A stretch of 8,062 nt of DNA from Nitrososphaerales archaeon TH526 (lineage in GTDB: Archaea > Thermoproteota > Nitrososphaeria > Nitrososphaerales > Nitrososphaeraceae). The notes below the pieces were generated by a model. The model ran no database searches. It had not been told where the DNA came from and worked only from the letters and a program-made list of their open reading frames with translations. Made by a program: the position numbers and the translations under genes. Below are positions 1-6,230 of the stretch, one piece after another (position 1 is the first letter of the stretch; every line of letters starts with the position of its first letter). The stretch is taken from positions 1 through 8,062 of the forward strand of contig JAATVR010000774.1 of the NCBI GenBank assembly GCA_014523665.1, given 5' to 3'.

Positions 1-19
1 ATCAAATAAGCGACCAAAT

Positions 20-817
20 ATGCCACTAATAAGTAGTCTCTACCTTGACACAGTAGTAAACATAGATCTGGCCATCAAACGAGCACAGCTTCGTGTATGG
101 CAAGTCTTAAAAATAAAATCAGATTTTGATATATCTATGGAGGATACTCAAAATATTCTACAAGGTTTTGCTGGCTCAAAAGGCACTTTTGTGATTCTGT
201 ATATCGATCTTGTAGAATCTACTAAGCTATCAATGATACTTCCAGTCGATAGTCTTACCACAATAATCCGAGCATTTACCCAAGAAATGTCTATGATGAT
301 AGCAGCCTATGGAGGATACGTATTAAAATACGTAGGAGATGCTATTTTGGCATTTTTTGTGGTTACGGAATATGATAAAGAGAAGAAACAGGAAAATAAT
401 GTGTATCTACCATGTATAAATGCTGTAAATGCTGCATGTTCAATGGTCAGGGTTGTTTGTAACGGCATTAATCCAATATTAAATCAATATGATTATCCCG
501 AGTTACGGGTCAGAATTGGTGTGGACGTTGGAGAAAGCGCAGTGGTACAGTATGGTTGGGATACACATTCTAAAAATGGAAAGGTTGTGATGAAAGAAGC
601 TCATCTTGATGTACTAGGATATACCGTCAATATCGCTACAAAAATGACTTCCATGGCTAAACCAGATCACATTGTGATAGGACATATGGTCTATGATCTA
701 TTAGATGAAAAACTAAAGCGTGAATTTAGATTATTACCCATTAGCACAGAAATGTGGAATTATGTAAGCAATTATACGGATGGAAAAATCTATAATCTTT
801 ATGAAAGTACAACCTAA
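20..817 (+). CDS. Class III adenylate/guanylate cyclase domain protein
   Basis: Soluble class III nucleotidyl cyclase expected to convert ATP (or GTP) to the 3',5'-cyclic nucleotide. The catalytic domain spans about residues 55-240. Seen directly: the first metal-binding Asp in YIDLVEST (D63), the second in VLKYVGDAILAFF (D107), RVRIGVDVGES (163-173), and LDVLGYTVNIATKM (196-209). K103 and D197 sit where a Lys/Asp pair normally selects adenine, so ATP is the likelier substrate. The transition-state pair is N204 and K208; K208 replaces the usual Arg. No membrane segment is visible. Residues 1-50 are a helical lead-in without a known domain. The frame stays open from ATG 20 to the left edge, so the true start may lie outside the window. 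The gene stands alone and ends in a T-run terminator. I recall close thaumarchaeal homologues with a similar C-terminal part; the function is inferred from the motifs. Confidence 0.85.
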   Translation: MPLISSLYLDTVVNIDLAIKRAQLRVWQVLKIKSDFDISMEDTQNILQGFAGSKGTFVILYIDLVESTKLSMILPVDSLTTIIRAFTQEMSMMIAAYGGYVLKYVGDAILAFFVVTEYDKEKKQENNVYLPCINAVNAACSMVRVVCNGINPILNQYDYPELRVRIGVDVGESAVVQYGWDTHSKNGKVVMKEAHLDVLGYTVNIATKMTSMAKPDHIVIGHMVYDLLDEKLKREFRLLPISTEMWNYVSNYTDGKIYNLYESTT

Positions 818-825
818 GTATTCGC

Positions 826-833
826 TTTTTTTT
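826..833 (+). terminator. T8 terminator after the cyclase gene
   Basis: A run of eight T begins 9 bases after the TAA stop, with no stable stem before it. Archaeal RNA polymerase terminates on such T-runs, so it probably ends the cyclase transcript. Confidence 0.6.
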
Positions 834-1387
834 GTGTTATTTGAGTCGGAACCAGCTGTTGTATCAATTAATGGAATTGGCTTGAGATTCTAATGCTACC
901 CCTCAAGTTAATGGTGACATGACAATAAATGAATCCTCAATCAATAGCTACTCGAGTAGGATTGTATCATTTGATTATCTTGGACGAACAATAGCATCAT
1001 TTCTAGTATGGATTGAGCATTCCTTTCGTCGGTCGGCCTACTAATTCATAGTAAAAAATTATGATAACTAGTGTAAATTAAGATTAAGGAGCTATTTCAA
1101 CAACATTAGCTCATAAGCAAATTCTTATTGTCGTAAAGAGATGAACAATTGACTAGCATAACGCAAATAGCTCTCTGCTTCTGTATTTCACAAATCAATC
1201 AAGAAGTAGAGTGATCAACATGCTATCGTAATGAAATAGAATATATGCTGCACGAATGGCATATATTCTGTCTTGCAATAAAAAGAAAATGACCGGGCTG
1301 GTGTTATTAAAAGTATTGCCTAAATTATTGGAGGCCAAATTTATGCTTGTTAATTTAGCTATTTCTAGTCATAATCATTGGTTGTAA
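834..1387. other. Gene-free stretch
   Basis: All frames are broken by frequent stops. The longest small frame I followed runs from 886 to 1044 (+), with an ATG at 919 giving 41 codons; it has no recognisable motif, signal peptide or clear ribosome binding site, so I do not call it a gene. The only strong structure is the inverted repeat at 1238-1269. The last 50-100 bases may be the unreadable 5' part of the MDR remnant that becomes legible at 1388. Confidence 0.5.
1238..1269. repeat. 11-bp perfect inverted repeat (hairpin)
   Basis: AGAATATATGC (1238-1248) and GCATATATTCT (1259-1269) are exact reverse complements around a 10-base spacer. A G-T wobble and one A-T pair extend the stem outward to 1236/1271. 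No T-run follows directly, so it does not look like a terminator. It could be an operator, an old insertion end or a short structured RNA; the sequence does not decide. Confidence 0.65.
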
Positions 1388-1699
1388 GAGGTATTTAATA
1401 TCTACCGTTTGAAAGGCGTCTGTGCGGGTCGATAATGGTTAAAGGGGGTTCTTATTCATGAAGGGACGGGAGGCATTGGATCAACTTCTATTCAAGTTAA
1501 TTAGGTCAAAGGACCACCACTGATAGCAACGACAATTGGTACCGGGTAAAAGCAGTTGTCCATGAACTAGGGGCAGATGTAGCAATAGATTTTAGGATCT
1601 CAGACTTTTGAAAATCTGCTGCGCAAGTATGGACTAGGAGCAACTAAGAACTACCTGGTATACCTTCAAGTAATCATTATAGGTCAGACGGCTTGTCTA
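1388..1699 (+). pseudogene. Remnant of an MDR-family quinone oxidoreductase / zinc-type alcohol dehydrogenase
   Basis: Decayed medium-chain dehydrogenase/reductase of the NADPH:quinone oxidoreductase type. In the frame of position 1388 one reads EVFNIYRLKG, a stop (TAA 1433), then VLIHEGTGGIGSTSIQ, which matches the family's Rossmann loop (VLIHGGxGGIGxxAIQ), a second stop (TAG 1502) and PPLIATTIGTG, the next beta strand. Near 1541-1549 the reading must shift by one base to give KAVVHELGADVAIDF, the family's conserved LGAD-x-x-I-x-(Y/F) segment. A TGA at 1609 ends that frame. Back in the first frame, ENLLRKYG and NYLVYLQVIIIGQ can be followed to the TGA at 1700; these weakly resemble the later NYL...VIIG part. 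Only the cofactor-binding middle is legible; the N-terminal catalytic domain and the C-terminus are missing. Two in-frame stops plus at least two frame changes make a functional product very unlikely. The HEPN-like gene starts 21 bases further on. Confidence 0.78.
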
Positions 1700-1720
1700 T
1701 GATCAAGCGTATCTCTTAAT

Positions 1721-3019
1721 ATGATTCCGAAGAGGTTGATAAAAAGGCTAAGAAAAGATCAGCAGGAGTATTACCTTTTTCTTGTCAAGGAGTGTTTTTC
1801 AGGATTTAGCAACGCGGAACATAATTTCAATGTATATCGTTACCCTTCTTGTTATGCATGGCTTTTTCACTCCTCGGAGTTCTTTTGGAAATCACTGACT
1901 ATCTTGTCTAATAACTATTTTGACCCCAAGCATGAAGCATCACAAGAAGATATGGCAAAGATATCCAATGAGCTACTATCCGAAGATGAAAGAATAAGAG
2001 CATATAATATTTTAAGTGGGTTTCCAAATATTAGACGAGATCTTGCATGGTATGGTTATTGTGGAAAAGGAACTAATGTACCAGCGTCTCCTGAAGATGC
2101 TTTTAATCGAGGGGATACCGAAGCAGATCTACTTAAAGTAAGTTGGTTGATAAGCAAACTTAGAGAAATCCATTATTATCAGATATTTAACCCACCAATT
2201 AAGATAGGAATTCTATCAGGATATGTTCACGCAAGGAAAGAAAAACCATGCTCATATTATCCTCATTCAAATCATAGGAAAGCTGTCCAGTGGATGCTAG
2301 ATCTAAAGGATGTCAAAAATGATAATGGATTTAATCTATTTCAAGTGTCACTAACATCTATCTCGAATCTAAGTAATGGTGCTTTTTCAATCATAATAAA
2401 TCCTTTTGGCGAAGCTTATCCAGAACTAGGTAGTGCAGATGGAGTAGGTTTGAGAACAATCCTATCCTATATACAAGATGGTGGAATTTTTGTTAATTCA
2501 GGAGGTCAGCCTTTTGTTTACAACTGGGATGTAAATACAGGAGGTCACAATCTGGTAATTAATTTTATTCCAATTTCAAGTTACTACAAGGAAGGTAATC
2601 ACAATGAAACAATGCCTGTACTATCTAGGAATGAGAGTTTAGCCATTCCTCAAGAAGCTTTGGTACTGAAGAGATACTTTGAAGTAGAAAATGAATGGGA
2701 CCATCCCGAGAAAGGGATAGTAGGTCCAACAGAAGTCGAAATTGAGTTTGATGAAATATTAGGTAACGACAAACTAAAAACTAGAGCGAAAGTCTACAGA
2801 CCCGTAAGAAAATTGTCCGATAATGTTCGACCTCTAGTCCATTGCCCTGAATCATTGTGGGATGGTAAAGTTTATCCTGTTGCTGCAATCAAGTTTGGAA
2901 GAGGATTCTTGATATATACTGGAATGAACTTGGATGAGGAAAGAGAGTATAAGTTATTACTTGATATCATAAGAAGATTAAGTCTTGTAGGCTATGAGGT
3001 CCTTACAAAGCAAGTTTGA
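1721..3019 (+). CDS. HEPN-like domain fused to a GATase1-like domain
   Basis: Intact 432-residue protein, probably cytoplasmic (no signal peptide or membrane helix). Residues about 10-155 look like an all-helical HEPN domain: the helix YPSCYAWLFHSSEFFWKSL (41-59), then IRRDLAWYG (104-112), and a last helix from about 123 to 150. At the usual R-x4-6-H RNase motif, R105/R106 is followed by Y111 rather than His, so RNase activity is doubtful. Residues about 158-425 resemble a class I glutamine amidotransferase-like (ThuA/GATase1-like) alpha/beta domain: IKIGILSGYV, FSIIINPFGEAYPE (222-235), YIQDGGIFVNSGGQPF (250-265) and VAAIKFGRGFLIYTGMN (387-403). The nucleophile elbow reads NSGGQPF with no Cys, so classical amidotransferase chemistry is unlikely; ligand binding is an inference. 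ATG 1721 is the first ATG after the in-frame stop at 1700. Neighbours are pseudogenes, so context gives no job. Domain calls come from motif reading only. Confidence 0.65.
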   Translation: MIPKRLIKRLRKDQQEYYLFLVKECFSGFSNAEHNFNVYRYPSCYAWLFHSSEFFWKSLTILSNNYFDPKHEASQEDMAKISNELLSEDERIRAYNILSGFPNIRRDLAWYGYCGKGTNVPASPEDAFNRGDTEADLLKVSWLISKLREIHYYQIFNPPIKIGILSGYVHARKEKPCSYYPHSNHRKAVQWMLDLKDVKNDNGFNLFQVSLTSISNLSNGAFSIIINPFGEAYPELGSADGVGLRTILSYIQDGGIFVNSGGQPFVYNWDVNTGGHNLVINFIPISSYYKEGNHNETMPVLSRNESLAIPQEALVLKRYFEVENEWDHPEKGIVGPTEVEIEFDEILGNDKLKTRAKVYRPVRKLSDNVRPLVHCPESLWDGKVYPVAAIKFGRGFLIYTGMNLDEEREYKLLLDIIRRLSLVGYEVLTKQV

Positions 3020-3040
3020 TAAAATAGATAGAATAGGTAA

Positions 3041-3048
3041 TTTTTCTT
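3041..3048 (+). terminator. T-rich terminator after the HEPN-like gene
   Basis: TTTTTCTT lies 22 bases after the TGA stop without a clear stem. It is a plausible archaeal T-rich termination signal, weaker than the T8 after the cyclase gene. Confidence 0.4.
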
Positions 3049-3234
3049 GAGGTATGTACTTAGATTTATTGTAGATTCCTGAAAAATCTAGTATCAAATT
3101 GGGAATCAAATGAAAGACTCCAGACGACTAGAACAGTCAAGAACAAGATGTAATGGTCATCAAGCGGATCAACAGTAAGAGTACATAACTCATCTACTAA
3201 TAGTAGTCAGATACTATCGTAGCCCGCACAGCAG

Positions 3235-3823
3235 TACCTTTTTGATACTCTATGGAGTAAAGCATCACCAGCAGAAAGAGGATAAAGGAACTTGAGGATG
3301 GTATTATTCATGAATTTATGGAGAATTTATCAGATCCTGATAAAATCCATAACACCGTAAAAGATTTGATTAAAACTAGCAATCAAGAATTACTTGTAAT
3401 CTTACCCACAGTCAACACCTTCTATCGATATGAAAGGGAGGGCATAATACGAGCATTGAAGGAAGAAACAGAGCATTGAAGGAAGAAACAGAGCATGGTG
3501 TTAAGGTTCGAATTCTGATGCAACATCTGGGAGATGATACTTTTAATAATCAAGGTATTATTCTAGATGGGCATGAAATCGTACAAGAATTAATTAGAAA
3601 CCCTCTCATAGTAATCCACTACCTTGACAGGTTTCTCAATATTAGATTGATAACCATTATTTCTGATACAAAATTTGCCTTGGCAATAAAAGTAACGCAT
3701 GATGAACGTGAAAAAAGTAACGAAGCAGTAAAATTAGCTACATATACTAACAGAGAATCTGCCGTAACATCATATACCTCAAGATTTGAAACTCTGTGGA
3801 TGCAAGCAGAATTTAAGAGATAA
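3235..3823 (+). pseudogene. Broken sensor domain of the type found before thaumarchaeal histidine kinases
   Basis: Three overlapping frames together spell one protein. Frame of 3235: YLFDTLWSKASPAER, ending at TAA 3283. A one-base shift near 3278-3283 leads into RIKELEDGIIHEF and on through ELLVILPTVNTFYRYE to EETEH, ending at TGA 3477; ATG 3318 would give a 53-codon piece. The 20-bp duplication then shifts the frame again; from TTG 3476 a 115-codon piece reads GVKVRILMQHLGDDTF and ends with YTNRESAVTSYTSRFETLW. From memory, this order (FDTLWxKAxPAExRI, then an ILLILPTxxTFxR strand, then VKVRIL, then YSxSxStVxSYxSxFExLW) is the extracytokinase sensor module of Nitrososphaeria histidine kinases. 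The HisKA and ATPase domains that normally follow are absent; the frame stops six residues after LW. Removing one 20-bp unit restores the second junction. The 3' piece might still be translated alone. The region 3049-3234 upstream shows no readable homology. Confidence 0.72.
3451..3496 (+). repeat. Exact 20-bp tandem duplication plus 6-bp partial copy
   Basis: The unit at 3451-3470 is repeated base for base at 3471-3490, followed by GAGCAT (3491-3496), the first six bases of a third copy. Twenty is not a multiple of three, so the extra copy shifts the frame. Each unit encodes the same ALKEETEH segment, once before and once after the shift. The stop TGA (3477-3479) overlaps a TTG (3476-3478) as TTGA. 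Confidence 0.97.
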
Positions 3824-4017
3824 GGACTTTTTGGTGACTACTATACCTACTTTTGACTTCCCAAAGGTTTAGAAGTATAATGATCTTTCTGCCAATAGAT
3901 AGTCAAACCAAATAAGGTTTTTAAGCTAGCTCCCAATCAGGCACCATTCACACGCTGGTTCAGAATTCTTTATTTGATTACCTTTGGTGAATTATTTTGG
4001 AGATACTTGCCCAACCA

Positions 4018-4024
4018 TTTTTTT
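4018..4024 (+). terminator. T7 run in the convergent gap 3824-4026
   Basis: Seven T on the plus strand lie just before the end of the minus-strand VOC gene. They could stop rightward transcripts from the sensor remnant before they run antisense into VOC; a shorter T5 sits at 3828-3832. I see no clear A-run on the plus strand that would terminate the VOC transcript. Confidence 0.35.
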
Positions 4025-4026
4025 GA

Positions 4027-4503
4027 TTAGGGTTTGATATCTTTTAGTCCGCCAGTTGTTTGTCCGACCTCGATAATATAGCCGTCAGGGTCACGCATGT
4101 AGCAGCGAACCTCTAAAGCATGATTCTTTGGTTCGGTAAGAAATTCGGCTCCTTTCCTTCCCCAATCCTCATAAGTGCTCTGGATGTCTGCGACACGAAT
4201 ATTCATGAAGCTGCTATATTCCTTCGAACTTTGAGGCGGATGAAGAGTTACGGTTGGCTTATCGTCTGTTGGTCCTCCCCCTAGGTTCAAAACTAGCCAG
4301 CTATTGGCGATCTGAATAATGGTGGGTTCTCCACTGCGGATGACTCTTCCTCCAAGAATACGAAGATAAAAGCTTGCTGATCGTGAAACATCTGCTACGG
4401 TCAGAAAATGCGTGAGGACAAAACCTTCTTTGGGAGTGTATCGATAGTCTTCTCTTTTGATCGTCATCATATCTTCTTCTTTCTTGTCGATACTATTTTG
4501 CAT
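4027..4503 (-). CDS. VOC superfamily (glyoxalase/bleomycin-resistance fold) protein
   Basis: Single-domain vicinal oxygen chelate protein of 158 residues; such proteins catalyse isomerisation, ring cleavage or thiol transfer on small molecules, or bind drugs. The first beta-alpha-beta half is VLTHFLTVADVSRSASFYLRI (29-49) with GGRVIRSG; the second half has FMNIRVADIQSTYEDW (99-114), RGAEFLTEP-like text and DPDGYIIEVGQT (138-149). Of the usual four metal ligands, H32 and E145 are in place, but the second-half His (normally in H-x-x-x-x-V-x-D) is replaced by FMN, so metal-dependent activity is uncertain and the substrate cannot be named. The ATG at 4503 fits a TATA-like box at 4534-4543; ATG at 4470 or 4467 (MMTIKREDY) is the alternative that better matches family starts I remember. 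Its text and somewhat richer GC resemble soil-bacterial homologues, suggesting lateral acquisition. It stands alone between two remnants. Confidence 0.85.
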   Translation of the reverse strand: MQNSIDKKEEDMMTIKREDYRYTPKEGFVLTHFLTVADVSRSASFYLRILGGRVIRSGEPTIIQIANSWLVLNLGGGPTDDKPTVTLHPPQSSKEYSSFMNIRVADIQSTYEDWGRKGAEFLTEPKNHALEVRCYMRDPDGYIIEVGQTTGGLKDIKP

Positions 4504-4533
4504 TTTGTTATTGCGTCTTCTATTGCTATTACC

Positions 4534-4543
4534 TAATAATTAT
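4534..4543 (-). promoter_or_regulatory. TATA-like box of the VOC gene
   Basis: On the minus strand this reads ATAATTATTA, centred about 36 bases before ATG 4503. With the usual archaeal spacing of about 25 bases, transcription would start roughly 10 bases upstream of that ATG. Confidence 0.45.
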
Positions 4544-4972
4544 GAATATCTGTCAAGGCCTTACAAAATGCTTATAGAATTAATTATTAGTGATTAGACA
4601 GGGTAGCAGAGAATATTAAGGAAATTACTGAATACAATCAGGCTCTATCGACCTTAGTTACCTGACTCATTCACTAGTGATTACAGAGCAGCCGCTCTTA
4701 TGAGAGAAGAGAGAACTCGCCCAACATACGCTGGACACGAGAGAAAATATGGTTTCCGAAAAAGGTGCTAGTTGACGGTATGTATTCACGCTCATATAAT
4801 TCAAATTCTCGAGTCTGCAGTACCTGATTATTATTTTCTTTTTTTGTTTAGCGGTACTTTTAGATATAATATCTACTCCTAATCAGACCGAGACTTGTTA
4901 GAGCAATGGAATTATTAAATAATAGTTTCCGATGGTTCCTATATTAGAATGCGGATACAAACATACGTCATT
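4544..4972. other. Gene-free stretch with a T7 run and a palindrome
   Basis: No convincing gene is visible. A 23-codon open piece at 4594-4662 (+) reads VAENIKEITEYNQALSTLVT and has a coding look, but it has no start and no recognised family; it may be a remnant. A T7 run at 4839-4845 sits between AGTACC (4819-4824) and its complement GGTACT (4853-4858). The palindrome at 4861-4875 follows. An ATG at 4906 opens only 13 codons. ATTAGAATG occurs at 4943-4951 and again at 4970-4978, next to the 12-bp repeat tract. Confidence 0.4.
4861..4875. promoter_or_regulatory. TATA-like palindrome
   Basis: TAGATAT-A-ATATCTA is a perfect 7-bp inverted repeat around one base and contains a TATA-box-like core. 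It could be a promoter with a built-in operator for the small Cys-rich gene that once lay downstream, but the distance to that remnant is about 100 bases. Chance occurrence in AT-rich DNA is possible. Confidence 0.35.
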
Positions 4973-5015
4973 AGAATGACGATGAGAATGACGATGAGAA
5001 TGACGATGAGAATGA
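4973..5015 (+). repeat. 12-bp tandem repeat, 3.6 copies
   Basis: AGAATGACGATG is repeated exactly three times (4973-5008) followed by seven bases of a fourth copy. In the coding frame of the remnant it encodes Asn-Asp-Asp-Glu repeats. The left end overlaps a small inverted repeat, CGTCATT (4966-4972) and AATGACG (4975-4981). Confidence 0.95.
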
Positions 5016-5181
5016 TCCTTGCTATAAGGCTGGCTACGAAGCTGGACGCAGTGGCTCATTCAATCAAACTCAACAGAGTGGTTGTGGTACCACAGGTCAG
5101 GCATACTATGAGGGATTCATATCAGGCTGTATATCATCCGGGGGAGGAGATTATTCTGCTTGCGATTCAAAGACAAGATAG
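4975..5181 (+). pseudogene. 5'-truncated Cys-rich small secreted protein
   Basis: The frame beginning at 4975 reads four Asn-Asp-Asp-Glu-like units, then DPCYKAGYEAGRSGSFNQ, SGCGTTGQAYYEGFISGC and DYSACDSKTR before TAG 5179. The pattern C-Y-x-x-G-Y-x-x-G, a middle Cys, Y-Y-x-G-F-x-x-G-C and a last Cys is one I recall from small exported proteins of Nitrosocosmicus-like archaea, which normally begin with a signal peptide. Here the frame is closed by TAG at 4972 and has no ATG, GTG or TTG before the conserved part, so start and signal peptide are missing. The same frame stays open after TAG 5179 well past 5300, partly through low-complexity sequence. A 78-codon reading frame at 4949-5185 is longer but translates the repeat as Met-Thr-Met-Arg and is a shadow. 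Function unknown. A frameshift at the repeat tract, rather than true loss, is possible. Confidence 0.6.
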
Positions 5182-5249
5182 ATAGCTAAAGCAGATGGAA
5201 ATAAAGCGACCGGAAATTGTGGACACGAAGATAAAGGAAATGGAAAGAA

Positions 5250-5260
5250 CAAACAAAAAA
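5250..5260 (-). terminator. T-rich terminator of the Asp-box gene
   Basis: Read on the minus strand this is TTTTTTGTTTG, about 67 bases after the TAG stop of the secreted Asp-box gene. A T-rich stretch in the opposite sense (5278-5294) could end rightward transcription from the Cys-rich remnant, so the gap may terminate both strands. Confidence 0.45.
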
Positions 5261-5326
5261 TAGTAGTATCCAATCCATTTTTCTTTTCTCTTCTTACTAC
5301 CACGAACCTACTAACTCTCATCCATC

Positions 5327-5782
5327 CTATCCTTCGTCTTCTCCGTCTGCTACTTCTCCAATAGTCCCATTAGATGCTAGTCTCAGAACGGGCCCAAATG
5401 TTGCTCCATTATCGTTGCTAACTCTCATAACCGGTATTTCATCTGTCTGATTTGTTTCCCACCATGTAACTACTACACTATCTTCGTCGGAGTCTACTTC
5501 TACTCTTGTTGAATCTGAGTCAGTTGTATTGCTTAAGTTGGCCTTATCTGCGAAACTTGCACCGCCGTCGGCAGATGCCCTAAACAAGACTTCATTATTG
5601 CCATTCTGTGTGTTATTAGTCCACCATGCTACGTAGACATTATCACCTGTGATAGCGGGAGGTGCTTGTCTAACCGAGGTTGGAGCACTTACTTCTTGTT
5701 CTACTAATGAAGTTGCTGCAGCTGTTCCGATTGCTGCCAAAATTGCCATGACGACAACTCTTCCAAAAATATGGTTTTTCAT
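5327..5782 (-). CDS. Secreted small Asp-box (sialidase/BNR-like) protein
   Basis: Exported 151-residue beta-propeller-like fragment. Residues 5-24 form a hydrophobic segment after MKNHIFGR, ending in TAAAT, which reads as a signal peptide or N-terminal anchor. Two Asp-boxes are visible: SADGGASF (70-77) and SNDNGATF (122-129), each following a strand with a WW pair (VYVAWW 49-54; VVVTWW 103-108). Several N-x-S/T sites (NNT, NLS, NTT, NQT, NGT) would allow archaeal N-glycosylation. The C-terminus is acidic (GEVADGEDEG). Two repeats are too few for a closed propeller, so sialidase activity is not implied; a surface binding role is an inference. Larger relatives with many repeats and small ones like this occur, as I remember, in Nitrososphaeria. 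The start is ATG 5782; the codon before it is GTG (5785), a less likely start. A TATA-like box at 5803-5812 places the transcript start at or next to ATG 5782, so the mRNA is probably leaderless. Confidence 0.8.
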   Translation of the reverse strand: MKNHIFGRVVVMAILAAIGTAAATSLVEQEVSAPTSVRQAPPAITGDNVYVAWWTNNTQNGNNEVLFRASADGGASFADKANLSNTTDSDSTRVEVDSDEDSVVVTWWETNQTDEIPVMRVSNDNGATFGPVLRLASNGTIGEVADGEDEG

Positions 5783-5799
5783 CACGTTTTCATGAAAAA
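5775..5799. repeat. 8-bp inverted repeat over the Asp-box gene start
   Basis: TTTTTCAT (5775-5782) and ATGAAAAA (5792-5799) are perfect complements around nine bases. The left arm is the ATG start and the next codons of the Asp-box gene; the right arm lies between start and TATA box. An operator in this position could block transcription, but the arms are AT-rich and chance is possible. Confidence 0.5.
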
Positions 5800-5802
5800 T
5801 GA

Positions 5803-5812
5803 GGTATATAAT
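5803..5812 (-). promoter_or_regulatory. TATA box of the Asp-box gene
   Basis: The minus strand reads ATTATATACC, centred about 25 bases upstream of ATG 5782. This is the spacing expected for a leaderless archaeal transcript and is the best promoter in the window. Confidence 0.6.
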
Positions 5813-6113
5813 GTATTGATTATTCTCCAGTTCAACTAGACATCGGAGGTTTTCTTTTTATCAATGACAATGGAAATAACCTGTTAAATTTGCTCATCAT
5901 GTCACATCTTATTATTGAACTGTTTCGCGAAGTTCTAGTGTAGAGGTATGATCTACAATTCTTCTGGAAGATGTCGTCTTGTAGTAGTACATATGTTATT
6001 GTGACTTATGTCCGTAGCTACGTTTTTCAACTGTAGAGAATGAATGAAAGCGTCTATTGTGACCTTTAGATTTCCTTGATCATCTCTCCTAGGAAATGCG
6101 GTTGAATGAAAAT

Positions 6114-6138
6114 GTGCGTGCCAGGGCCCTTCACGCAC
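6114..6138. repeat. GC-rich 7-bp inverted repeat
   Basis: GTGCGTG (6114-6120) and CACGCAC (6132-6138) are perfect complements; the 11-base spacer contains the palindrome AGGGCCCT. It is GC-rich in an AT-rich window. No T-run follows. Function unknown. Confidence 0.55.
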
Positions 6139-6230
6139 GGAAAGAGGACGCTATTAGACTATTCAACGAGTGAGCGCACCCCTGGCTTTATTCATTATTG
6201 CAGGCTTTCTTGGATGTTGACAGATCTCAT

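Noticed and set aside
919..1044. 41-codon plus-strand frame in the first gap
   Set aside because: No motif, no clear promoter or ribosome binding site, and a length expected by chance.
20..3019. A cyclic-nucleotide defence pair made of the cyclase and the HEPN-like protein
   Set aside because: The genes are about 900 bases apart, with a terminator and an unrelated pseudogene between them, and no cyclic-nucleotide-binding domain is recognised in the HEPN-like protein.
3505..3515. tRNA T-loop-like GGTTCGAATTC
   Set aside because: No acceptor, D or anticodon stems around it, and it lies in the VKVRIL coding part of the sensor remnant.
4973..5015. Short direct repeats that might suggest a CRISPR array
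   Set aside because: Units are 12 bp, directly adjacent and without spacers; they encode Asn-Asp-Asp-Glu in the remnant's frame.
5953..6138. 61-codon minus-strand frame from a GTG, with a His-rich start (HAHFHSTAF)
   Set aside because: No recognised family, a rare start inside an inverted repeat, an upstream in-frame stop and no promoter close by. It may be a remnant but cannot be supported.
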